Assembly: GCA_028281495.1 (NCBI GenBank)
Contig: JANQJU010000048.1
Location: 1-64,000 of the forward strand
Direction of reading: 5' to 3'
Length of the DNA stretch: 64,000 nucleotides
DNA from: SAR324 cluster bacterium
GTDB taxonomy: Bacteria; SAR324; NAC60-12
Shown: positions 1 to 8,100 of the stretch, one piece after another
How positions within the stretch are numbered: position 1 is the stretch's first letter
Layout: each line of letters begins with the position of its first letter
Translations under genes and position numbers: made by a program
The notes under the pieces: model-generated
What the model was told of the DNA's origin: nothing
What the model saw: only the letters and a program-made list of their open reading frames with translations
Database searches by the model: none

Positions 1-457
1 GATACCCTAGCCATTCCAAGGTTTCGCGTTGGGGGGTTTGGCTGCTGACCAGAAAGGAAGCGAAATCGGATTCCCCCAGAGCGTGGATCTTTCGATACAT
101 CGTATCATAGGCTTGGGTTTGTAGGAAAGCCTCCGCATTGGCCGACTCGGTGTATTTGAATTCAATGAGAACGTATGCCTTGGGGGTGTCGCGGATGCCA
201 TCGGCTAATTTGGCGCGTTGTGGTGGGGTCCAGTGATCGGAAGTGCTGCTCAAGAGGAGCATGTCAGTTTTTAAGGGTTCGGCAGACAGGGGAGTTTCGG
301 CTTTGACCGTGACCTTCACATCGTCCAGCCATTCTTGTTGAATGTTGGCAAACAACCGATGCCACCGGGTTTTGGGATACCAATCCCGGGTCTTGACCGC
401 CTCGATGTCTTCCTGAGTTGCCTGGAGGCTTTGGTTTTCTTTGGTTGGTTCTTCCAT
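1..457 (-). CDS. PD-(D/E)XK nuclease-like protein, C-terminus cut by window edge
   Basis: An open frame of 152 codons runs from ATG at 457-455 off the left edge. The start is supported by AGGAG about 6 nt upstream. The protein begins MEEPTKENQSLQATQ and contains KTDMLLLSS followed about 30 residues later by AYVLIEFKYTES. A D...(E)xK arrangement of this kind after hydrophobic strands resembles the core of the PD-(D/E)XK nuclease/transposase-associated superfamily. Family assignment is by motif only. The long antisense or shifted frames here are shadows of it. The gene has the same orientation as the biosynthetic cluster but is separated from it by about 300 nt and is probably unrelated to it. 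Confidence 0.6.
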   Translation of the reverse strand, partial: MEEPTKENQSLQATQEDIEAVKTRDWYPKTRWHRLFANIQQEWLDDVKVTVKAETPLSAEPLKTDMLLLSSTSDHWTPPQRAKLADGIRDTPKAYVLIEFKYTESANAEAFLQTQAYDTMYRKIHALGESDFASFLVSSQTPQRETLEWLGY

Positions 458-755
458 AACTCCTGTGTTGAAAAACGGGGTTGGGGGCATCGTGGTGGAC
501 GATGGTTTGAGTTTTCATGATCAGGATAGCTTAGGAAACAACGGGATATCAGAGTGAAGTATTTCAATAACGCTTTAATAGAGTACTGAAAGCATAAGTC
601 TCTGGAGGCATGAGATCGAGGAGGGGGAGGTTGGATACATGGGGGCTTCACCACGGCATCCTGGCCAGGGTTATGATCGATGCCCCGATTGTGCAGGATG
701 TGAGTTCTACGTGAAAACGATTCGATTGGACTCTGAGGCATGGCAAAACTCTGAA
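458..755. other. Intergenic gap, no convincing gene
   Basis: 298 nt between the nuclease-like gene and the last gene of the biosynthetic operon. Frames crossing it are antisense to the neighbouring genes or lack a ribosome site. No strong terminator hairpin or RNA gene was recognised. The promoter of the nuclease-like gene should lie here. Confidence 0.5.
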
Positions 756-1817
756 TCAATGGGAAGCGATGGGATGCAAGTTTTTCATGAGCAATTCAAG
801 AACCTCCCGCTCCTTGTCTTTGGTTCGATTCAGCAAGTCCACCACAGGTTGCAACAGTTCGACCCGTTTGGAGATCGTCCCTTTCAAAAACAGCATCAAT
901 ATGTTCCAGCAGTCGTCTCGAATTTCCACGTAGCGGTCATAAATCAATTCGCTGTTGTGCAGATATCGATGTTTTTTCAAGAACTCGGTTCTCATCAACA
1001 TCAAACTTTTATGGTCATACAAACAATAAAAGGGGCGATGGTCGATGGCATTGGGGCGTTCCAACAGTTTGAACAGGTGATCGATCAAACCTTGATACAC
1101 ATCCAAGCCGTAAAAAAAGATCTTTTTGCAATACTGGTCCTTCGGGTACTCGTAGCGTAGATGCGTGTTGGTTGAATTCAAGTATTCCTCAAAAAACCGC
1201 ACCATTTCTGAATATTGGAACTCAAAGTTATACAGACTTTGATCCACTGGCTTAAAGGCCCGCACGTCCCGAAACATATCATGGAACGGCCTACCAGAAG
1301 TCCCCACAATGCCATACGACCGGTTGAGTTCTTCCCAGGACGCACTGATGTATTTGTACTTTCCTTCCGGAGCCAAAAAACCGGCAAAATCAATCGTTTC
1401 CTTGGCACGGTCATACCCGAAGAACATATTAAAACTTTCATGATCGCGTTCGTTATAAACGAGCGTTCCCTTCACATAGCGTTCGTTGAGCATGGTGGCC
1501 AAGTAAAACCCAGCCTCGATGTTGTCGATGAGAAAATCGGTAAATGAGTTCCACTGAGTTTCGATGATTTCACGAGGGTAAAAATAGTCTTCGATCAAGG
1601 GACAAGTATAGCGTCGGTTGTCGACCAAAAAATCCAATTTCACGTCATTTTGGGTTTCGTCATATTTGGGCATTTCCAATTGAATGAAATTGTTAAACAC
1701 CCAGGGCAGCGCATCCTCCGGATGATTCAATATAATGGAAAGCCGATGGGCATGATGCGCGTAGGAAGTGATGAATGGGTACACAACAGGAAGTTTTTTA
1801 GATTGACGAGTTTCCAT
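756..1817 (-). CDS. Uncharacterised protein at the 3' end of the NRPS/PKS operon
   Basis: A 353-residue protein with ATG at 1817, starting 30 nt after the stop of the NRPS gene 1848-4871, so probably co-transcribed as the last gene of the cluster. There is no signal peptide or membrane helix. The N-terminal region reads YPFITSYAHHAHRLSIIL and then WVFNNFIQLEM. The rest is rich in aromatic residues (YFYPREI, FFYGLDVYQGL), and the C-terminus is probably helical. From memory, proteins with a similar WxxxNxIQL segment occur in other NRPS clusters (butirosin BtrH-like/C39-like fold), but this is weak. The function is unknown. A role in chain release, acyl transfer or tailoring is possible, because no thioesterase is found elsewhere in the cluster. 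Confidence 0.75.
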   Translation of the reverse strand: METRQSKKLPVVYPFITSYAHHAHRLSIILNHPEDALPWVFNNFIQLEMPKYDETQNDVKLDFLVDNRRYTCPLIEDYFYPREIIETQWNSFTDFLIDNIEAGFYLATMLNERYVKGTLVYNERDHESFNMFFGYDRAKETIDFAGFLAPEGKYKYISASWEELNRSYGIVGTSGRPFHDMFRDVRAFKPVDQSLYNFEFQYSEMVRFFEEYLNSTNTHLRYEYPKDQYCKKIFFYGLDVYQGLIDHLFKLLERPNAIDHRPFYCLYDHKSLMLMRTEFLKKHRYLHNSELIYDRYVEIRDDCWNILMLFLKGTISKRVELLQPVVDLLNRTKDKEREVLELLMKNLHPIASH

Positions 1818-1847
1818 ATTCTTTCAGTAGGCTAGCGGGTTGAAGGG

Positions 1848-4800
1848 TTAAATCTCTAAGAATTCTTGAAATTGTTCCGACATCATCTGAATCGTGGCCT
1901 CTTCAAACAACTGAGGGTTGTAATGCCACACCAAATCGAGACCCTGTGCTCGTTCGACCACATGTAGGTGCAAATCTCCGGTTGCGGTTTTCGAATCTCC
2001 CAACGTCTCTTCCACAGATCTTTCCACAGATCCTTCCCCAGTTTTTTCCCCAGATCCTCCTCGGTGGTGTTCCAGCACATCCAAAGGCATGGGATTCGAC
2101 TCGAAGCGAAATGCCACTTGAAATAGCCCCACATGGCCTTCGAATAAGGATTCCATGGATGCTGTTTGATGCGCATGCGCTTCAGCACAGGTATCGCGTA
2201 CTTGATGCACGAGTTTTCGAAACGAAGGGTTGTCTGAAAGATCCGTTCGAATCACCACCGGGTGGGAAAACGCTCCGTTCAAAGCATCGCGTTCTGGATG
2301 CAGCGCAGCGGTGGCAGGGACTCCAATGCAAATGTCTGACTGCCCACTGAATAGGCTCAACAGCGAATTCAATGCGGCCAGCAAGGTCACAAATAATGTC
2401 ACTTTTTCTTCGTGGCTGAAGGTCTGCAAGGCATGCAACCTTGGTTTCGGAATCGATTGTTGCAGCACGCTCCCTTGATAGTCGGGCACAGCGGGTCGGG
2501 GAAAATCGAAGGGCAGTTCCAATAAAGACGGAGCTTGGTGCAATTGTTGTTGCCAATAGGCTTCTGGAGACTGCGATTGAGGGTCGGCAGTGGGTTCTGG
2601 CAAGGCCTTACGGTCCAGCTTTCCGTTACTAGTGAAGGGCAGTGCGTCGAGAAAAACAAACCGTGCGGGGATCATGTAGGCAGGCAGTTTGGATCCTAAA
2701 AAACGTTTCAGCGGTTCTGGTTTCAGCGATTCCGGCTTCCGAGAATCTCCCACCACATACGCCACCAGTTGTTCTTCTTGGGAAGCAGGATCCTGTTTTA
2801 GCAACACGGCCGCTTCTCGAACCGTCGGGGCTTCGGTGAGCACGGTTTCGATTTCTCCCAACTCGATACGCAACCCGCGTAACTTGACTTGAAAATCGAA
2901 GCGTCCCAAAAACTCCAAACTTCGATCCGAGCGCCACCGAACCCGGTCTCCGGTGCGGTACAAGCGCGCTCCCGGACGAGAAGAAAAGGAATCGGGAATG
3001 AATGCGCTGGCGGTCAAATCCGGTCGATTGAAATAACCCAGCGCTACAAAATCCCCACCGATCAACAGTTCTCCCGGCACTCCCACAGGCACAAGGTCCC
3101 CTTGTTCATCAACCACATACAATTGCGTGTTGGCTTCAGGACGACCAATGGGCACGGCTGAACACAAAGTGGGTTGACCACATTTCCAATACGTCACATC
3201 AATGGACGCCTCGGTGGGGCCATACAGGTTGTACACCTCGTTTGACAACCGAGCTAAAGCTTGTGCTTCCAAATCGTGAGTGAGGAGTTCTCCCCCGCTC
3301 ACCATCACCCGCAGCGAAGATACCCAACCTTCGGGCAGTTGCGCCAAAAACACGCGCAACATGGAAGGCACAAAATGCGTCAAGGTGATCTGTTCCTCCT
3401 GCATCACTTCTTGCAGATAGTGAGGATCTTTGTGGCCATGAGGACGGGCCATCACCAAGGTTCCCCCTTGGCTCAAGGGCCAGAAAAACTCCCAAATCGA
3501 AACATCAAAACTGAATGGTGTTTTCTGCAACATCCGGTCTTCCCCTGTGCATTGAAATTGGTCCTGAAACCATTGGAGGTGGCACGTGATGGCCCCATGC
3601 GAATTGAGCACGCCTTTTGGTGTCCCTGTCGAACCAGACGTGTACAGCAAATACGCCGCATGTTGGGGATGGATGGCCAGATCGAGATTGTCCTGAGATA
3701 ACGATGCTAACTCCGGCAACACCGCTTCCCAAAGAATCCGCTTCTCTTGCTCTGTAGCAACTGGAGGAAGATGGTCTTGTAAACAGCTTTGGCAGAGCAA
3801 GCAGCTCAGTTCAGAATTTTCAATGATATAGGCCAGACGATCCTTGGGGAAATCCGGATCCAACGGCACAAAAGCCGCCCCCGCCTTCAAAATCGCAAAT
3901 AGGGAAATCACCATTTCAGCAGAACGCTCCATGCACAATCCCACACGAGACCCCACTTTCACCCCCTGTGCCTGGAGATAAGCCGCCAATTGATTGGCCT
4001 GCCCATTGAGGGTTTGGTAGTTCCAAGAAGTTCCTTCCACACGAAGGGCTTCCCGTTCGGGATAGCGCTGGGCCATCCGCTCCAATCCTTGGTGCAAACC
4101 CGGAGATTCAGGAATCGCTGGAGTCGTATGATTCCACTCATGAATCAGTTGATGCCGTTCCTTCGCTGAAAACCACGGAACTTGAAAAATAGGAACAGCC
4201 GGGGCTTTGACCGAAGCTTCTAAGGGAATCAGATTTTCCAGCAACACCTGATAACGTTCTGCCATTTGACGAACCGTGGTTTCTGCAAACAACACTTGGT
4301 TGAAATTCATATGGACAATCGCTTGGTCATCCACCCACACCACTTGCATCGCAACATCGAATTGGGGGGCGGTGGTTTCTTTGATATCGGCTCGAATGAG
4401 GGGTGCATCAGATACCCCAAATTCCGTCGGATCTTCCCAAACAAACATCATCTCCTCAGCAGACGGACCATGGTCTTGATCTTGGGGATAGCGGAGGGCC
4501 TGATGAATCGCCTGACGAACTTGCGTCACCAAAATGGGACCACTCGTCTGGATATCCAATACGAGCCGCAAGCGGTGTGGATTGGTAAAGTGTCCCATCA
4601 CATCGGGAAACGACCGACGGGCACGGCCTATATCGAGGAAGCTAATGAGCAAATCGGTTTGCCCCGAATGTCGATACAACAACACATAATAGGCTGCCAA
4701 AAACACGGACAAGAGCGTGCCTTCCGTTTGTTCATTCCATGCTTTCAGACGCTGCGTGAGCGTGATGGGCAAGGCATGAGAAATCGTTTGTGCCTCCATC

Positions 4801-4871
4801 ACCGGTTGGGATGGACGCGGGAAATCGGTGGGTAAATTCACCGGTTCAGGCGGGGTAAAAAATTCCGGCAT
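1848..4871 (-). CDS. NRPS with half-C / A / half-C architecture and no carrier domain
   Basis: About 1007 residues. ATG at 4871 is preferred over the GTG two codons earlier, which follows directly on a TGA. Residues ~1-230 match only the C-terminal lobe of a condensation domain (NLPTDFPRP, YVLLYRHSGQTDLLIS) and lack HHxxxDG. Residues ~240-755 are an adenylation domain: YTSGSTGTPKG near 413, FDVSIWE, NLYGPTEAS, YRTGD, LPFTSNGKLDRK. Residues ~775-1007 are a second C-terminal C-lobe (ELPFDFPRP, SGQSDICIGVP), again without the His motif. No PCP with a GGxS site is present. My manual specificity code is DVWHVGLIDK, close to the Ser code (DVWHxSLxDK) but with Gly at position 301. The A domain probably loads a carrier in trans. 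The first PCP of 28808-32914, which has no A domain in cis, is the best candidate. A 12-bp repeat array sits in the second C-lobe. Confidence 0.85.
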   Translation of the reverse strand: MPEFFTPPEPVNLPTDFPRPSQPVMEAQTISHALPITLTQRLKAWNEQTEGTLLSVFLAAYYVLLYRHSGQTDLLISFLDIGRARRSFPDVMGHFTNPHRLRLVLDIQTSGPILVTQVRQAIHQALRYPQDQDHGPSAEEMMFVWEDPTEFGVSDAPLIRADIKETTAPQFDVAMQVVWVDDQAIVHMNFNQVLFAETTVRQMAERYQVLLENLIPLEASVKAPAVPIFQVPWFSAKERHQLIHEWNHTTPAIPESPGLHQGLERMAQRYPEREALRVEGTSWNYQTLNGQANQLAAYLQAQGVKVGSRVGLCMERSAEMVISLFAILKAGAAFVPLDPDFPKDRLAYIIENSELSCLLCQSCLQDHLPPVATEQEKRILWEAVLPELASLSQDNLDLAIHPQHAAYLLYTSGSTGTPKGVLNSHGAITCHLQWFQDQFQCTGEDRMLQKTPFSFDVSIWEFFWPLSQGGTLVMARPHGHKDPHYLQEVMQEEQITLTHFVPSMLRVFLAQLPEGWVSSLRVMVSGGELLTHDLEAQALARLSNEVYNLYGPTEASIDVTYWKCGQPTLCSAVPIGRPEANTQLYVVDEQGDLVPVGVPGELLIGGDFVALGYFNRPDLTASAFIPDSFSSRPGARLYRTGDRVRWRSDRSLEFLGRFDFQVKLRGLRIELGEIETVLTEAPTVREAAVLLKQDPASQEEQLVAYVVGDSRKPESLKPEPLKRFLGSKLPAYMIPARFVFLDALPFTSNGKLDRKALPEPTADPQSQSPEAYWQQQLHQAPSLLELPFDFPRPAVPDYQGSVLQQSIPKPRLHALQTFSHEEKVTLFVTLLAALNSLLSLFSGQSDICIGVPATAALHPERDALNGAFSHPVVIRTDLSDNPSFRKLVHQVRDTCAEAHAHQTASMESLFEGHVGLFQVAFRFESNPMPLDVLEHHRGGSGEKTGEGSVERSVEETLGDSKTATGDLHLHVVERAQGLDLVWHYNPQLFEEATIQMMSEQFQEFLEI
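2008..2056. repeat. 12-bp tandem repeat (about 4 units) inside NRPS C-lobe
   Basis: Imperfect repeats of TTTCCACAGATC-like units encode a Glu/Ser/Gly-rich insertion (GEKTGEGSVERSVEE) in the C-terminal C-lobe of the neighbouring NRPS. The unit length keeps the frame. Confidence 0.75.
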
Positions 4872-4890
4872 AATCACTCATCTTTTGTGG

Positions 4891-4935
4891 AATGGTTCAA
4901 AAAAAATGATTCAAAAAGAAATGGTTCGAAGCGAA
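4891..4935. repeat. 15-bp tandem repeat in spacer upstream of NRPS 1848-4871
   Basis: Three diverged copies of AATGGTTCAAAAAAA lie between the MbtH gene and the NRPS gene. They are non-coding and resemble the other short duplications in this cluster. Confidence 0.6.
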
Positions 4936-4940
4936 AAAGC

Positions 4941-5120
4941 TCAACGGATGCTCTGAGGCCTCATATCCGTCCATACTTCGTTGATGTATTGCAAACAGTC
5001 GTCTCGACTGCCTTCCTGGCCTACGGCTTTCCAACCCAAGGGAAGTTCCTTGTCGTGGGGCCAAATCGAGTATTGTTCTTCATCGTTCCTCACGACTTGA
5101 TACAGGATTTCTATACTCAT
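4941..5120 (-). CDS. mbtH: MbtH-like NRPS chaperone
   Basis: The product has 59 residues and matches the MbtH family: YQVVRNDEEQYSIWP, LPLGWKAVGQEG, CLQYINEVWTDMRP, with the conserved tryptophans in place. MbtH proteins bind adenylation domains and are needed for solubility or activity of many of them. I chose ATG at 5120, which has GGAG 9 nt upstream. An in-frame TTG at 5147 would overlap the preceding NRPS stop. The gene sits between the Asn-type NRPS and the half-C/A/half-C NRPS in the same operon, so either A domain is a likely partner. Confidence 0.95.
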   Translation of the reverse strand: MSIEILYQVVRNDEEQYSIWPHDKELPLGWKAVGQEGSRDDCLQYINEVWTDMRPQSIR

Positions 5121-5143
5121 TTGTTCTGTCTCCAACAGGGGAT

Positions 5144-8100
5144 TCAACCAAAAATGGCTTCTAAATCGTCTTGCGATAACGAAGTGGTTTCAAAATCAGA
5201 AGGCGTGAATTCTTTTTCCGGGGCCTCTCCACAAAATTCTAAAATATGCCTCAGGTTGGAAAAGATGCTGTCCAGGAACGGATCCAAACTCTCGCGATTC
5301 CACCGGGAACCGTCATAACGGATCATAAAATGGAACTCGTCGTGGGCATAAAAGCAGTTGATTTCCAACAAACACGACAGTGGGTTGGGCGGAGCCACAT
5401 CGTCTCCGGTGTCAAGATCCACGTAACTCGCCTTCTGGCTAAACAAAGCATCAAAATTGCCGAGATAGTTGACACGGATTCGGTGGTGTGAGTGGGAGTC
5501 CACAATCTGTTTTTCAATATATTTGAGCACGCCAAATCCCGCGCCCTCCTGGGGCACGGCTCTCCGCTTTTCTTTCACTTCTCGTATTTGTGCCCCAAGG
5601 TCATCCGGAACCACTTGGTAAAGTAGGGGGAAGAGCGACGTGAACCATCCAATCGTATTGGCAATATGGAGTTTGCCCTCAAAATCGATTCTGCCATGAC
5701 TTTCCAACTCCAGGCTCACAGCGGTTTGCTTCCACTGTTGGCCTGCGGTCCTCACAACAGCGACCACCAATAAATCTTCCGGATTCGTGGAGAACACTGA
5801 ATGAACCTCCGTCAGCAGCTTTTGAGACAACCCTTTTTCAAGCTTTCTCCTCAACGTCTTTGTAGATGACTTCTGCTGCGTAGTTGGAGCAATGGGAACC
5901 CATTCAGGAACCCATTCGGGAACCCGTGCGGGAACCCGTTCGGGAACCCGTTCAGAAACCCGTTCGGGAGTCTGTTCCAAAACACATTCGAACACGCGGG
6001 GGTCTAACATCGAATTCCAATAATCCAATTCTTTGAGGAACGTGGAGCTTTCTTGCAGCAACGTTTGAATCCATTTCTGATACGAATGCTGCCCTGGGGT
6101 GTGATCCTTTTTTTGAAGCAGTGCGGGCTGGTTTACGATGGAAGTGATTTCACGAATCATCACTCTTAAGGAAACGCCATCGCTCACCAAATGATGCGCA
6201 ACCAGTAAAAAGTGAATACCTCGCGGGCCTAAATCCAAGAAAGCTCCTTTGATGAGAATATCCTGTTGTAGGTCAAAGCCTGATTTCAGCTCCCTTCCGA
6301 TTCGTTCAATGGAGGCATTTTGTGTTGCCACATCGTCTTGAGACAAATCATGGCGTTCAATGGAAAAGCCCTCCCAATCTTTCGCTTCAAACCAAAGCTT
6401 ATGATTCGCTTCGTCTAGGGATAATCGAAACGCGTCATTCTTTTTCAGAAGGCGGATGATGATTTTTTCCAAGATTTTTGGCTGAACCGTGGGTTCGAGC
6501 TTCAGCAGCACCGATTGATGGTAATGGTGTTTCTGGGGGAAGTTCTGATCTAAAAACCACGCAATGATCGGAGGGCACGCCGTGTGGCCTACCGTTTCTT
6601 CTTCTACGAAGTCGATCACCTTCGGTTGGATCACTTTGGCCATGTCCATGAAATGAGGAGCGCGCAAAATATCTTGCACACTGATCTGAAAGCCATATTC
6701 CGCCAATTTGGTTTTGAGCTGCATGGCGTGAATGGAATCGCCACCATGAACGAAAAAATTCCCCTCTAAATTGTCCACGGTTTGATTCAACACCTCAGAA
6801 ACAGCCCGCAACACCACCGTTTCACTTTTTTCGAACGTGGCCACGGTCTTTGTTTCGTCTTGTTCCTGGGAGGCTTTCCATCTCAACAGTTGCGGTTCGT
6901 CTATCTTTCCATTGAGATTGAGTGGCAGTTTTTCAATGAAGATGATTTCGGAGGGGATCATGTAGGCAGGCAGATGCGCGGATAGAAAGTCTCGCAATTC
7001 GAAATCTGTCGCATGGGGATCTTTCACCACAAACGCACAAAGTTGGGTCAATCCCGCCGGAGTGGTCTCATCCATGACATGGGCGTGTTGAACCGACGGA
7101 TGTTGGCACATCGAATTCACAATTTCTTTCAATTCCACGCGATGTCCATTGATCTTGATTTGGGAATCCCGCCTTCCCAAATAATGGAGAATCCCTTCCT
7201 CCTGCAACCCGATGTCTCCCGAGCGATACATGACTTCACCTGGAAAAAAAGGATCTGCTCGAAACCGCTCCTCGGTTCGCTGGGGATTGCCCACGTACCC
7301 TTGAGCAATGCCTTGTCCGGCAATGTAGATTTCGCCTTTGATGCCAGGAGGCAGTGGATTCAAATTTGGATCCAACACATAAATCCGACTGTTCTCCAAC
7401 GGGTTTCCAATCGGAACCGATTCCCATAAATCCTGCACCGCATCAAATCGATGGATCATGCAACCCACTGTGGCTTCGGTGGGGCCGTATTCATTAAAAA
7501 TTTCAATATCGCCAAAGCTCTCGATTGCCGACAACGCGACATGAGTTTTTAAATCCTCTCCTCCTACAATGAATCGTTTGATCTTGGTATCGGGATATTT
7601 TTTATCCAACAGCAAGGAAAGATGAGACGGGGTCAATTTGATAACGTTGACCTCATTTTCCTCAACAATACGGAACAGCACAAAATCCGATTCATTTTCA
7701 GGATAAATATGGATGGGATTGCCATTGATGAGAGGTGTGAAAATGGAAGTGACGGTTAAATCAAATGCCAAGGAAGTGAACAATGCAAAGACATCGTTGC
7801 GATTTTGAATGTAATGTTTTTTTGCCAAATTGAGATAACTCATCAAATTGCTATGAGTGATCATCACTCCATTGGGAACCCCTGTTGTACCGGAGGTGTA
7901 GATCATATAGGCCAGCGCATTCGCTTCGATTCTAAGATCGAGGTTTTCCGTGGGGTATTCATCCAAATGGATATCTGCAATGTGGAGGATCTGTTCCGCA
8001 AACCCCTCTAAGGTGTTCCCCTCTAAAGTGTTCTCCTCTGAATTGCTTATTGATACATTCGTTAGAAGCAATTTTGCATCTGCCTGTTGCAACTGATAGA

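Noticed and set aside
639..1160. Plus-strand open frame of 173 codons
   Set aside because: It is antisense to the well-formed minus-strand gene 756-1817 and has no ribosome site or recognisable protein.
4266..4835. Plus-strand open frame of 189 codons
   Set aside because: It is a shadow of the NRPS gene on the other strand; its translation resembles no protein family.
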